From: Ancylobacter dichloromethanicus
GTDB lineage: Bacteria; Pseudomonadota; Alphaproteobacteria; Rhizobiales; Xanthobacteraceae
Reading direction: 5' to 3'
DNA: 64,000 nt
NCBI RefSeq assembly: GCF_018390645.1
Contig: NZ_JAHBGC010000016.1
Span: 62,001 to 126,000, forward strand
A program made the position numbers and the translations under genes. Of this stretch, positions 37,676-46,167 are shown piece after piece. Numbering within the stretch: position 1 is the first letter of the stretch; every line of letters begins with the position of its first letter. Under the pieces are notes generated by a model, which was not told the DNA's origin, ran no database searches, and saw only the letters and a program-made list of their open reading frames with translations.

Positions 37676-38173
37676 TCAGTGCGCCTTTTCCGACAGGCGG
37701 TCGGTCCAGGCCAGCACCACGCCGGAGAGCACGAACACGACATGGATGATGACCAGCCACATGAGCTGCTTCTCGTCGACGCCGCGGTCGAGGTTCATGA
37801 ACGCCTTCAACAGGGCGATGGCGGAGATGGCGACGATGGAGGCCAGCAGCTTCTGCTTGAGGCCGGCAAAGTCGACCTTGGTCATCCATTCCGGCCAGTC
37901 GGAATGGCCTGTCGCGTCGATCTTGGAGACGAAGTTCTCATAGCCGGAGAAGATGACGATGATCACCAGGCTTCCGGTGAAGGTGAGGTCGATCAGCGCC
38001 AATATGCCGAGAATGGTGTCGCTCTCGTCGAACTGGCCGGCATGGGTGACGAAATGGAACAGCTCGACGCCGAATTTGTAGAGCAGCACCGCCAGCGCGA
38101 TCACCAGGCCGAGATAGAACGGCGCCATGATCCAGCGGCTGACGAAGATGAAGCGTTCGATGACCTTTTCCAT
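37676..38173 (-). CDS. YqhA/UPF0114 family membrane protein
   Basis: The 165-residue protein MEKVIERFIFVSRWIMAPFY has four membrane segments and the LIDLTFTGSLVIIVIFSGYENFVSK stretch characteristic of the TIGR00645/UPF0114 family (YqhA in E. coli). The function is unknown; an ion channel or transport role has been suggested. I place the start at the ATG at 38173 because residues upstream are not family-like. It is on the same strand as cysG, 87 bases before it. Confidence 0.85.
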   Translation of the reverse strand: MEKVIERFIFVSRWIMAPFYLGLVIALAVLLYKFGVELFHFVTHAGQFDESDTILGILALIDLTFTGSLVIIVIFSGYENFVSKIDATGHSDWPEWMTKVDFAGLKQKLLASIVAISAIALLKAFMNLDRGVDEKQLMWLVIIHVVFVLSGVVLAWTDRLSEKAH

Positions 38174-38288
38174 GCGTCCGTCGCCCCGGCCTGACGCCGC
38201 ATCTCGCGGCTGCGAGATGGGTGCCACGGCGCCGCGACGGCGGCAAGAGGGCCGGGGCGGGCAGCCCCGCCTCACGGGGCCGGCGCGC

Positions 38289-39005
38289 TCAGTTCGCCGC
38301 CATCTTCTGGTAGGTGTTCTTCAGTTCGTCCTGGATGACGATGGCGGTGCCGGTGGCCACCAGCAGCAGATCCTTGTCCGGGGTGCGCGTGGCGTAGCTC
38401 CAGCCGGCCGGCGGCTTCAGCCTGGCGCCGAGGCCGGGCAGGTCGGCGTAGCTGAGCGAGGGGTCGACGATCTGCGCATAGGCCTGCATCACATAGACCG
38501 CCCCGTCCGGCGCGGTGAGCTGGAACACCGGCTTGCCGGCATCGAAGCGATAGGTGGTGTCGCGCTCGATGGTCTGCTCGGTATAGGCCGGTCCCATCGC
38601 CTGGTGCAGCGAGAGCGAAATTTCCGCGCGCTTGGCCATGACAATGCCGCCCACCGTGATGACCTCGCCGGTCCTGGTGTCGCCGGTGGCGATGATGCCG
38701 TCCATCAGGAAATGGCGCGGGCCGTTCATCACCACGGCGAGGGTCTCGAACTGCGCGAACAGTTCGCGCCGTGTGAGCGCGTCCCATTTGTCGGCGGGGC
38801 AATCGTCGAAGCCGAGCGTGTTGTAGACGCTGGCCTTGAGGCCTTCTCGCGTGAGGTGGATCGGCACGATCTCGCAATAGCGCGCATCGCGCAGCACCGC
38901 CGGCAGGTGCGGCGTCGGCGGCGTTTCCTGCGCTATCGCGTCGCCGCCGGCCAGCAGCAGGGCGAAAAGGGCGGAGCGGGCGGTGCTGGAGAGCCGGGCG
39001 GTCAC
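38289..39005 (-). CDS. Conserved secreted protein of unknown function
   Basis: The 238-residue product from the GTG at 39005 has a clear signal peptide (LSSTARSALFALLLAGGDAIAQE). The mature part includes LPAVLRDARYCEIVPIHL, VVMNGPRHFLMDGIIA and DTTYRFDAGKPVFQLTAPDG. I recognise no named domain. GAGGAAAACCC directly before the GTG is a strong ribosome binding site and decides the start over the ATG further upstream at 39119, which has none. It lies between the YqhA and MsrA genes on the same strand but with gaps of over 100 bases on either side. Confidence 0.7.
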   Translation of the reverse strand: MTARLSSTARSALFALLLAGGDAIAQETPPTPHLPAVLRDARYCEIVPIHLTREGLKASVYNTLGFDDCPADKWDALTRRELFAQFETLAVVMNGPRHFLMDGIIATGDTRTGEVITVGGIVMAKRAEISLSLHQAMGPAYTEQTIERDTTYRFDAGKPVFQLTAPDGAVYVMQAYAQIVDPSLSYADLPGLGARLKPPAGWSYATRTPDKDLLLVATGTAIVIQDELKNTYQKMAAN

Positions 39006-39138
39006 GGGTTTTCCTCGATCAGGCGGCGGTGACCGCAGGTTACAACCCGCCATCGCCCGGGCGGAAGCGGCCCGGGCGATGCGATCAAGAATAGACAGGG
39101 GGCGGGCCCGGGCGATCATGCCGCCGCGCCCACCGGCC

Positions 39139-39792
39139 TCAGGCGGCGACGCCTGTGCCGATCGGGCAGGAGACGCCGGTGCCGCCGAGCCCGCAATAGC
39201 CGTTCGGGTTCTTGGCGAGATACTGCTGGTGGTAGTCCTCGGCGAAGTAGAAGGTCGGGGCGTCGACGATCTCGGTGGTGATGGCCGGGAAGCCCCTGGC
39301 CTTCAGGACGGCGTCGTAGGCGGCGAGGCTCGCCTGCGCCTGCGCCCGCTGGTCGGCCGAGGTGACGTAGATGCCGGAACGGTAGGTGGTGCCGACATCA
39401 TTGCCCTGCCGCATGCCCTGGGTCGGGTCGTGGCTCTCCCAGAACAGCTTGAGAAGCTGCGCGTAGCTCACCTTGGCGGGGTCGAAGACCACCAGCACCG
39501 CCTCGGCATGGCCGGTCAGGCCGGTGCAGGTCTCCTCATAGGTCGGGTTCGGGGTGATGCCGTTGATGTAGCCGACGGCAGTCACATGGACGCCCGGCGT
39601 CTGCCAGAACTTGCGCTCCGCGCCCCAGAAGCAGCCGAGGCCGAAGATCGCGGTTTCGAACCCTTCGGGGTAGGGGCCCTTGAGCGTATGGCCGTTGACG
39701 AAATGGGTCTCCGCCGTGGGCAGCGGGCGGGCGCGGCCGGGCAGCGCCTGCGACGGGGTGGGCAGGTCGATACTCTTCTTGAAGAAGAACAT
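39139..39792 (-). CDS. msrA: Peptide-methionine (S)-S-oxide reductase
   Basis: The 217-residue enzyme repairs methionine-S-sulfoxide in proteins. It contains the catalytic motif [18 protein letters not shown] (nucleophilic Cys in GCFWG), [24 protein letters not shown] and [15 protein letters not shown]; the C-terminal segment [15 protein letters not shown] carries two possible recycling cysteines. The 40-residue N-terminal extension [19 protein letters not shown] is common in the rhizobial MsrA group. It is probably monocistronic. Confidence 0.95.
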   Translation of the reverse strand: MFFFKKSIDLPTPSQALPGRARPLPTAETHFVNGHTLKGPYPEGFETAIFGLGCFWGAERKFWQTPGVHVTAVGYINGITPNPTYEETCTGLTGHAEAVLVVFDPAKVSYAQLLKLFWESHDPTQGMRQGNDVGTTYRSGIYVTSADQRAQAQASLAAYDAVLKARGFPAITTEIVDAPTFYFAEDYHQQYLAKNPNGYCGLGGTGVSCPIGTGVAA

Positions 39793-39885
39793 GGGGCAAA
39801 TCCCTTGCTGGAATGGCCCCGATATGGGGATCGCGGCGGCACCGCGCGAGGGCGGCCGCGTCCCGGGTCGTTCACGCGAACGGCA

Positions 39886-40185
39886 TCAAGCGGCCGGGCG
39901 GCGGCCGATCAGCAGCAGCAGCGCCCCGGCGACGCCGAGCACCGCGAAAAGCGGTGCGCCGAGCACCGGCACGACGAGATATTCCCACACCGGCGAGGAG
40001 AGGGTGCCCTCGACGAAGCCCTGGAAGCGCGTGAGCGAGCCGGGGCTGACGGAAAGCCATGTGACCCCGAGCGGCGTGGTGACGATCTCCGACGAGGCGA
40101 TGGAGCGCACGCCGTCCAGCACGAGGGCGACGAAGGCGCCGGCGAGAACCCACAGCCCGACGAAGCGGAAGAGAAAGCGGATCAT
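39886..40185 (-). CDS. Small two-segment membrane protein, conserved in rhizobia
   Basis: The 99-residue protein MIRFLFRFVGLWVLAGAFVA has an N-terminal membrane segment, a short periplasmic part (SVSPGSLTRFQGFVEG), and a second membrane segment with a basic end (VAGALLLLIGRRPAA). Similar proteins occur in many Hyphomicrobiales without a known function; the label of cytochrome subunit sometimes used for them is unsupported. It lies divergently from ccoN, sharing the region that holds the FNR/FixK box. Confidence 0.6.
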   Translation of the reverse strand: MIRFLFRFVGLWVLAGAFVALVLDGVRSIASSEIVTTPLGVTWLSVSPGSLTRFQGFVEGTLSSPVWEYLVVPVLGAPLFAVLGVAGALLLLIGRRPAA

Positions 40186-40364
40186 GCGGGGCGTCCCGGT
40201 CCTCGTTGGCGATGGGCGCATCTGTCGCGTCCGACCGTCTGTAGGCGGCGCGGACGGGGGAGGCAAGGCCCGCCGCGAGTGACGGGGCGGGTACAAAGGT
40301 CCGCTGCTCCGCCGCCAGCGCGGCATTCGGCCGCCGCCTCTCGCGTCCGTGAAGACCCTTAGCC

Positions 40365-40378
40365 TTGACGTGGATCAA
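40365..40378. promoter_or_regulatory. FNR/FixK binding site upstream of ccoN
   Basis: TTGACGTGGATCAA matches the TTGA-N6-TCAA anaerobox consensus exactly in both half-sites. It is 83 bases before the ccoN start. At the class II spacing of about 41 bases, transcription would begin near 40413. The -10 is not evident. Confidence 0.85.
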
Positions 40379-40461
40379 GGTTGTCGCCCGCCCGCGGCGC
40401 GAAAGCTCGGCCCACATCATGGAGTCGTTCCAGATCGGCCGATCGGAACGTGGAGGGTCGA

Positions 40462-42177
40462 ATGACGCAGCTACACAGCTCCGCCGGCGAGGGACACGGT
40501 TCGGGTGCCACCGAGCCGGGCGTCGACCAGAGCGGCAAGAAGATGACCTTCGGCGAGGGCGGCCTCGCCTTCATCTTCGCGGTCCTGACGCTGTCATGCC
40601 TCACGGTGGCGGCGAAGACGCACGATGCCGCCTACGCCTTCCACGCCTATCTCTCGGCTTTCGCCAGCCTGGCGGCGGTGTTCGTCATCCTCAACCGCTA
40701 CACCGACCGGCCGGCGGCACTGCCCGCGCTCGAGATCGACGGCAAGCCGAACTACAATTTCGGCCCGGTGAAGTTCGCCACCCTCGCGGCGATGTTCTGG
40801 GGCATTGCCGGGTTCCTGGTCGGCGTCGTCATCGCCTTCCAGCTCGCCTTCCCCTGGCTGAACCTTGATCTGCCGTGGACCGCCTTCGGCCGGCTGCGCC
40901 CGCTGCACACCTCGGCGGTGATCTTCGCCTTCGGCGGCAACGTGCTGATCGGCACCTCGTTCTATGTGGTGCAGCGCACCTCGCGGGCGCGGCTCGCCGG
41001 CTATCTGGCGCCGTGGTTCGTGGTGCTGGGCTACAATTTCTTCATCGTCATCGCCGGCACCGGCTATCTCCTGGGCATCACCCAGTCGAAGGAATATGCC
41101 GAGCCGGAATGGTACGCCGATTTGTGGCTGACCGTGGTGTGGGTGACCTACCTGCTGGTGTTCCTCGCCACGCTGTGGCGGCGCCGGGAACCGCACATCT
41201 ATGTCGCGAACTGGTTCTACCTTGCCTTCATCGTCACCATCGCGATGCTGCACCTCGGCAACAACGCCGCCATCCCGGTCTCGGTGTTCTCGCCCAAATC
41301 CTACATCGTCTGGGCCGGCGTGCAGGACGCCATGGTGCAGTGGTGGTACGGCCACAACGCCGTCGGCTTCTTCCTCACCGCCGGCTTCCTCGCCATCATG
41401 TATTATTTCATTCCCAAGCGGGCCGACCGGCCGGTCTATTCCTACCGGCTGTCGATCATCCACTTCTGGGCGCTGATCTTCATCTACATCTGGGCCGGCC
41501 CGCACCACCTGCACTACACGGCGCTGCCGGACTGGGCGCAGACGCTGGGCATGACCTTCTCGATCATCCTGTGGATGCCCTCCTGGGGCGGCATGATCAA
41601 CGGGCTGATGACGCTGTCGGGGGCCTGGGACAAGCTGCGCACCGACCCGGTGCTGCGCATGATGGTGGTCTCGGTCGCCTTCTACGGCATGTCGACCTTC
41701 GAGGGTCCGCTGATGTCGGTGAAGGAGGTGAACTCGCTCTCGCACTACACCGACTGGACCATCGGCCACGTGCATTCGGGCGCGCTGGGTTGGGTCGCCT
41801 ACATCTCCTTCGGCGCCATCTACTGCCTGGTGCCCTGGCTCTGGCAGAAGCGGGAGCTGTATTCGCTGCGCCTGGTCAACTGGCACTTCTGGATCTCGAC
41901 CATCGGCATCGTCTTCTACATCTCGGCGATGTGGGTGGCGGGCATCCTGCAGGGCCTGATGTGGCGCGCCTACACCTCGCTCGGCTTCCTCGAATACTCC
42001 TTCATCGAGACGGTCGAGGCGATGCACCCGTTCTACGTCATCCGCGCGGTGGGCGGCGTGCTGTTCCTGATCGGCGGGCTGATCATGGCGTTCAACGTCT
42101 TCATGACCATCCGCCAGCCGGAGGCGGCGGAGGCCGGCACCGGCATCGCCAACCCTTCCCTCGTGCCGGCTGAGTGA
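40462..42177 (+). CDS. ccoN: Cytochrome cbb3 oxidase subunit I
   Basis: The 571-residue catalytic subunit of the high-affinity oxidase has about 12 membrane segments. Heme-copper ligands are visible in [52 protein letters not shown] (CuB histidines) and [18 protein letters not shown]. The frame is open upstream, but GGAGGG before the ATG at 40462 sets the start. The product reduces oxygen at very low concentrations, receiving electrons through CcoO and CcoP. It is preceded by an FNR/FixK box. Confidence 0.97.
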   Translation: MTQLHSSAGEGHGSGATEPGVDQSGKKMTFGEGGLAFIFAVLTLSCLTVAAKTHDAAYAFHAYLSAFASLAAVFVILNRYTDRPAALPALEIDGKPNYNFGPVKFATLAAMFWGIAGFLVGVVIAFQLAFPWLNLDLPWTAFGRLRPLHTSAVIFAFGGNVLIGTSFYVVQRTSRARLAGYLAPWFVVLGYNFFIVIAGTGYLLGITQSKEYAEPEWYADLWLTVVWVTYLLVFLATLWRRREPHIYVANWFYLAFIVTIAMLHLGNNAAIPVSVFSPKSYIVWAGVQDAMVQWWYGHNAVGFFLTAGFLAIMYYFIPKRADRPVYSYRLSIIHFWALIFIYIWAGPHHLHYTALPDWAQTLGMTFSIILWMPSWGGMINGLMTLSGAWDKLRTDPVLRMMVVSVAFYGMSTFEGPLMSVKEVNSLSHYTDWTIGHVHSGALGWVAYISFGAIYCLVPWLWQKRELYSLRLVNWHFWISTIGIVFYISAMWVAGILQGLMWRAYTSLGFLEYSFIETVEAMHPFYVIRAVGGVLFLIGGLIMAFNVFMTIRQPEAAEAGTGIANPSLVPAE

Positions 42178-42188
42178 GGACCGACATC

Positions 42189-42941
42189 ATGGCCGAAGCC
42201 GCCACCAAGAAGTCCCTGTGGGCCAGGCACGCCTTCTTCGAGAAGAACTCGATCTGGCTGCTGCTCGGCATCCTGCTCGTGGTCGCCATTGGCGGCCTGG
42301 TCGAGATCGTGCCGCTGTTCTACCTCAAGAGCACGATTGAGAAGGTCTCCGGCGTGCGTCCGTGGACGCCGCTGGAACTGGCTGGGCGCAACATCTATGT
42401 GCGCGAGGGCTGCTACAACTGCCATTCGCAGATGATCCGCCCGCTGCGCGATGAGGTCGAGCGCTACGGCCACTACTCGCTGGCGGCCGAGAGCATGTAT
42501 GACCGCCCGTTCCAGTGGGGTTCGAAGCGCACCGGCCCGGACCTCGCCCGCGTCGGCAACAAATATTCCGACGAATGGCAGCGCCAGCATCTCGCCGATC
42601 CGCGCTCGGTGGTGCCGGGCTCGATCATGCCGGGCTACCCCTTCCTGGCGCAGACCCCGCTCAAGACCTACGAGGTCGCCGACGACATGAAGGTCAACGC
42701 CGTGCTTGGCGTGCCCTATTCGGAGGCAATGGTCGCCGAGGCGCTGGCCGACCTCAGGGCGCAGGCCAGCCCCGACGCCGACGCCGACGGGCTCATCGAG
42801 CGCTATCCCGGCGCGCAGCAGCGCGACTTCGACGGCAATCCCAAGGTGCTGTCCGAGGCGGATGCGCTGATCGCCTATCTCCAGGCGCTCGGCACCATGG
42901 TCGACTTCAAGCTTTACGACGACAAGGCAAACATCCGCTGA
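42189..42941 (+). CDS. ccoO: Cytochrome cbb3 oxidase subunit II (c-type cytochrome)
   Basis: The 250-residue membrane-anchored monoheme cytochrome starts [20 protein letters not shown]. One membrane segment follows ([21 protein letters not shown]), then the heme c site [16 protein letters not shown] and the family motif [11 protein letters not shown] with the probable methionine ligand. The GTG at 42174 overlapping the ccoN stop could start it five codons earlier, but GAGGA fits the ATG at 42189. Confidence 0.97.
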   Translation: MAEAATKKSLWARHAFFEKNSIWLLLGILLVVAIGGLVEIVPLFYLKSTIEKVSGVRPWTPLELAGRNIYVREGCYNCHSQMIRPLRDEVERYGHYSLAAESMYDRPFQWGSKRTGPDLARVGNKYSDEWQRQHLADPRSVVPGSIMPGYPFLAQTPLKTYEVADDMKVNAVLGVPYSEAMVAEALADLRAQASPDADADGLIERYPGAQQRDFDGNPKVLSEADALIAYLQALGTMVDFKLYDDKANIR

Positions 42942-42951
42942 GGAGGCCGGG

Positions 42952-43107
42952 ATGAACGAGACCTATCGCGCCCTCGCCGAATTCGCCCAGACCTGGGGGC
43001 TGCTCTACTTCTTCGGCATTTTCCTCTGCGTGCTTGCTTATGCGCTCTCGCCGCGCCGCAAGAAGCAGTTCGATGACGCCGCCCGCATGCCGCTGCGCGA
43101 GGATTGA
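42952..43107 (+). CDS. ccoQ: Cytochrome cbb3 oxidase small subunit CcoQ
   Basis: The 51-residue protein MNETYRALAEFAQTWGLLYF has a single membrane segment (FFGIFLCVLAYAL) and the basic tail SPRRKKQFDDAARMPL, typical of CcoQ/FixQ. It stabilises the oxidase complex. AGGAGGCCGGG precedes the ATG. It lies between ccoO (10 bases) and ccoP (2 bases), in the usual place. Confidence 0.92.
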   Translation: MNETYRALAEFAQTWGLLYFFGIFLCVLAYALSPRRKKQFDDAARMPLRED

Positions 43108-43109
43108 CC

Positions 43110-43994
43110 ATGGCCGAGCATCACACGAACGAGGTCGACGCCGTCACCGGCGTCACGACGACCGGCCACGAATGGGACGGCATCCGCGAACTCAACAACC
43201 CGCTGCCGCGCTGGTGGCTGTGGACCTTCTATGCCTGCATCGTCTGGGCGGTGGTCTACTGGATCGCCTACCCGGCCTGGCCGCTGGTGTCGAACTACAC
43301 CAGCGGCGTGCTCGGCTGGAAGTCGCGTGACGCGATCGAGGTGCAACTCGCCAATCTGCGGACCCAGCGCGGCGCCTTCGCGGAAAAGCTGGATGCCGCC
43401 TCGCTTGAACAGATCGAGGCCGATCCCGAACTGCTGGCCTTCGCACGGGCCCAGGGGCGCGCCGCCTTCGGCGACAATTGCGCCCCGTGCCACGGCGCCG
43501 GCGCCGCCGGCTCCAGGGGCTACCCGAACCTCAACGACGATGACTGGATGTGGGGCGGCTCGCTGGAGCAGGTCCAGCAGACCATCCAGCATGGCATCCG
43601 CTCCACCGATGCCGATGCGCATGTCGGCGACATGCCGGCCTTCGGCCGTGATGCCATGCTGACGCGACCGGAAATCGTCGCGGCGGCGGATTATGTGCGC
43701 TCGCTCTCCAACCTGCCGGTGCCGGCCGGGGTGACCACCGACCTCGCCAAGGGCAAGGAGGTGTTCGAAGCCAATTGCGCCGCCTGCCATGGCGCGGACG
43801 GCAAGGGCAATATCGAGCTTGGCGCGCCGAACCTCACCGACGCCATCTGGCTCTACGGGTCGGACCGCGACAGCGTCATCGCGACCATCACCAATGGCCG
43901 CGGCGGCATCATGCCGGCCTGGGCGGGCCGGCTCGATCCGACCACGATCAAGGCGCTCACCGTCTACGTGCATGCGCTGGGGGGCGGGCGATAG
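43110..43994 (+). CDS. ccoP: Cytochrome cbb3 oxidase subunit III (diheme cytochrome)
   Basis: The 294-residue protein has two heme c sites, NCAPCHGAGAAG and NCAACHGADGKG, a membrane anchor near residues 35-55 (WWLWTFYACIVWAVVYWIAY) and the family start HEWDGIRELNNPLPRWW. Methionine ligands are likely in DMPAFGRDAML and GIMPAWAGRL. It passes electrons from cytochrome c to CcoO/CcoN. The start is the ATG at 43110, after the ccoQ stop. A terminator hairpin follows. Confidence 0.97.
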   Translation: MAEHHTNEVDAVTGVTTTGHEWDGIRELNNPLPRWWLWTFYACIVWAVVYWIAYPAWPLVSNYTSGVLGWKSRDAIEVQLANLRTQRGAFAEKLDAASLEQIEADPELLAFARAQGRAAFGDNCAPCHGAGAAGSRGYPNLNDDDWMWGGSLEQVQQTIQHGIRSTDADAHVGDMPAFGRDAMLTRPEIVAAADYVRSLSNLPVPAGVTTDLAKGKEVFEANCAACHGADGKGNIELGAPNLTDAIWLYGSDRDSVIATITNGRGGIMPAWAGRLDPTTIKALTVYVHALGGGR

Positions 43995-44019
43995 CGCCTG
44001 CGCCTGACGGGGTGAGGCC

Positions 44020-44064
44020 ATGCGGCGGGAGGTCCCAGCGACGTCCCGCCGCATAAGCATTTTT
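44020..44064 (+). terminator. Terminator between ccoNOQP and ccoGHIS
   Basis: A perfect 11-base stem, ATGCGGCGGGA (44020-44030) and TCCCGCCGCAT (44044-44054), closes a 13-base loop and is followed after five bases by TTTTT. It lies 26 bases after the ccoP stop and suggests that the structural and assembly genes are separately terminated. Confidence 0.8.
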
Positions 44065-44152
44065 CCGCCCGGCAAGCCCCGGATCAACGCCCTCGGCCGG
44101 CGGGTTTAGAAATCCTCCACGCAGGCGCGAACCGTACGCTTCGGGGACTGGC

Positions 44153-45622
44153 ATGAACATGGCGACCAAGGTCGAGACGCTCGACGATCCCGGCTATGAC
44201 GACGACGCTCCGCTCTACGAGGCGCGGCGCAAGATCTATCCCATCGCCGTGCACGGCACCTTCCGCCGCATCAAGTGGGCGCTGCTGATCATAACGCTGG
44301 GTGTCTACTATCTGCTGCCCTTCCTGCGCTGGGACCGCGGCCCCAACGCGCCCTCGCAGGCGGTGCTGGTCGATCTCGCCAATGGGCGCTTCTATTTCTT
44401 CTTCATCGAGATCTGGCCGCAGGAAATCTACTACGTCACCGGCCTGCTGATCCTCGCCGCTCTGGCGCTGTTCCTGATGAACGCGGTCGCCGGGCGGCTG
44501 TGGTGCGGCTATCTCTGCCCGCAGACGGTGTGGACCGACCTGTTCCAGGCGATCGAGCGCATGGTCGAGGGCGACCCGCGCGAGCGCCGCGAGAAGCTGA
44601 AGAGCGCCACCCGCACCCAGCGCGCCTTCGAGGCGGCGGCCAAGCACGCGCTGTGGCTCATGGTGGCGTGGTGGACCGGCGGCGCCTGGGTGCTCTATTT
44701 CGCCGACGCGCCGACGCTGGTCTGGCAGCTCTTCACCGGCACCGCGCCGCTGGTCGCCTATCTCTGGATCGCCATCCTCACCTTCACCACCTATGTGCTG
44801 GCCGGCCACATGCGCGAGCAGGTGTGCACCTATATGTGCCCGTGGCCGCGCATCCAGGCGGCTCTGACCGACGAATACGCCTACAACGTCACCTATCGCT
44901 ACGATCGCGGCGAGCCACGGGGCTCGCTCAAGAAGACCGAGGCGCTGCGGGCGGCCGGCGTGCCGGCGGGCGATTGCGTCGACTGCCGGCAATGCGTCGC
45001 CGCCTGCCCGACCGGGGTCGACATCCGCCTCGGCAGCCAGCTCGCCTGCATCCAGTGCGGCCTGTGCATCGACGCCTGCGACACGGTGATGAACAAGGTC
45101 GGGCGCCCGACCGGCCTCATCGCCTACGACACCGAGATGAATGTCGAGCGCCGCCTCAAGGGGCTGGCGCCGGTGTCGAAGATTCTCCGCGCCCGCACGC
45201 TGCTCTATTCGGCGCTGATCCTCATCGTCGGCGGCATCATGGTGGCGGCGCTGGCGACGCGCGGCTCGGAAGGCGTGGCGGTGATCCACGACCGCAACCC
45301 GCTCTTCGTGCGCCTCTCCGACGGCTCGCTGCGCAACGCCTACTCGCTGCGCCTCGTCAACAAGCAGTCGATGCCGCGCCGCTTCGCCATCGCGGTCGAC
45401 GGCGTGCCGGAAGCACGGCTTGAGATCGTCGGCGGCATCTCGCAGACCGAGAACGGCCATCCGGTGGTCGAGGTCGGGCCGGACCAGACCTATGAACTGC
45501 GGGCGCTGGTCTCGACCGCCGCAAAGCTCCCCGCCAATGCCTCGCTGCCGGTCACCTTCTCCATCACCGACGTGGCCGGCGGCGAGACCACCACCGCGCC
45601 CGACCATTTCAAGGGCCCTTGA
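44153..45622 (+). CDS. ccoG: Cytochrome cbb3 oxidase accessory protein CcoG (FixG)
   Basis: The 489-residue membrane protein has several membrane helices, the cysteine-rich elements WCGYLCPQTVWTD and CTYMCPWPRIQAAL, and two ferredoxin-type 4Fe-4S motifs, CVDCRQCVAACPTG and CIQCGLCIDACDTV. The C-terminal Ig-like periplasmic part begins about residue 370. CcoG is a cupric reductase that supplies Cu(I) for the CuB site of cbb3 oxidase. The next gene starts four bases before the ccoG stop on one reading, or 32 bases after on the other. Confidence 0.95.
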   Translation: MNMATKVETLDDPGYDDDAPLYEARRKIYPIAVHGTFRRIKWALLIITLGVYYLLPFLRWDRGPNAPSQAVLVDLANGRFYFFFIEIWPQEIYYVTGLLILAALALFLMNAVAGRLWCGYLCPQTVWTDLFQAIERMVEGDPRERREKLKSATRTQRAFEAAAKHALWLMVAWWTGGAWVLYFADAPTLVWQLFTGTAPLVAYLWIAILTFTTYVLAGHMREQVCTYMCPWPRIQAALTDEYAYNVTYRYDRGEPRGSLKKTEALRAAGVPAGDCVDCRQCVAACPTGVDIRLGSQLACIQCGLCIDACDTVMNKVGRPTGLIAYDTEMNVERRLKGLAPVSKILRARTLLYSALILIVGGIMVAALATRGSEGVAVIHDRNPLFVRLSDGSLRNAYSLRLVNKQSMPRRFAIAVDGVPEARLEIVGGISQTENGHPVVEVGPDQTYELRALVSTAAKLPANASLPVTFSITDVAGGETTTAPDHFKGP

Positions 45623-45654
45623 GACCCCAACCAGGCAGCGAACGGAGAACCGCC

Positions 45655-46152
45655 ATGGCCCCGAACCTGACCGCGCGCGACGCGGGAAAAGGCCGGCCGC
45701 TCACCGGGCGCGCGGTGCTGCTCGGCTTCGTCGCCTTCTTCGGCGTGGTGTTCACCGCCAATTTCTTCCTCGTGCGGGCGGCGGTGACCAGCTTCGGCGG
45801 TGTCGAGACGGAGAGTTCCTACAAGGCCGGGCTGGCCTTCCGCGCCGAGAGCGAGGCCGCCGCCGCGCAGGCCGCCCGCCACTGGCAGGTCGACGCCCAT
45901 GTCGAGCCCGGCCGGCTCGACGTGTTCGCGCGCGATGCCGCCGGCCGGCCGCTCGCCGATGTGGTGCTGGCGGCGACGCTGCAGCACCCGACCGACCGGC
46001 GGCTCGACCGGGTGCTCGACCCGGTGCCGGTGAGTGCCGGCCAGTGGCGCGCGCGCGACGACGTCACGGCGGGACAGTGGGAGCTGGTGATCGAGTTCAC
46101 CCGCGCGGGCGAGCGCCTGTTCCGCTCCACCAACCGCGTCGTCATCCGGTAG
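45655..46152 (+). CDS. ccoH: CcoH (FixH) assembly protein
   Basis: The 165-residue protein has a short cytoplasmic start, one membrane segment (GRAVLLGFVAFFGVVFTANFF) and a periplasmic beta domain with the FixH pattern ESSYKAGLAFRAESEAAAAQ. CcoH is required for stable assembly of cbb3. ACGGAGAACCGCC before the ATG at 45655 decides the start over an in-frame ATG at 45619 that lies before it and overlaps the ccoG end. Confidence 0.92.
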   Translation: MAPNLTARDAGKGRPLTGRAVLLGFVAFFGVVFTANFFLVRAAVTSFGGVETESSYKAGLAFRAESEAAAAQAARHWQVDAHVEPGRLDVFARDAAGRPLADVVLAATLQHPTDRRLDRVLDPVPVSAGQWRARDDVTAGQWELVIEFTRAGERLFRSTNRVVIR

Positions 46153-46167
46153 CGGCGGGAGCACCGC

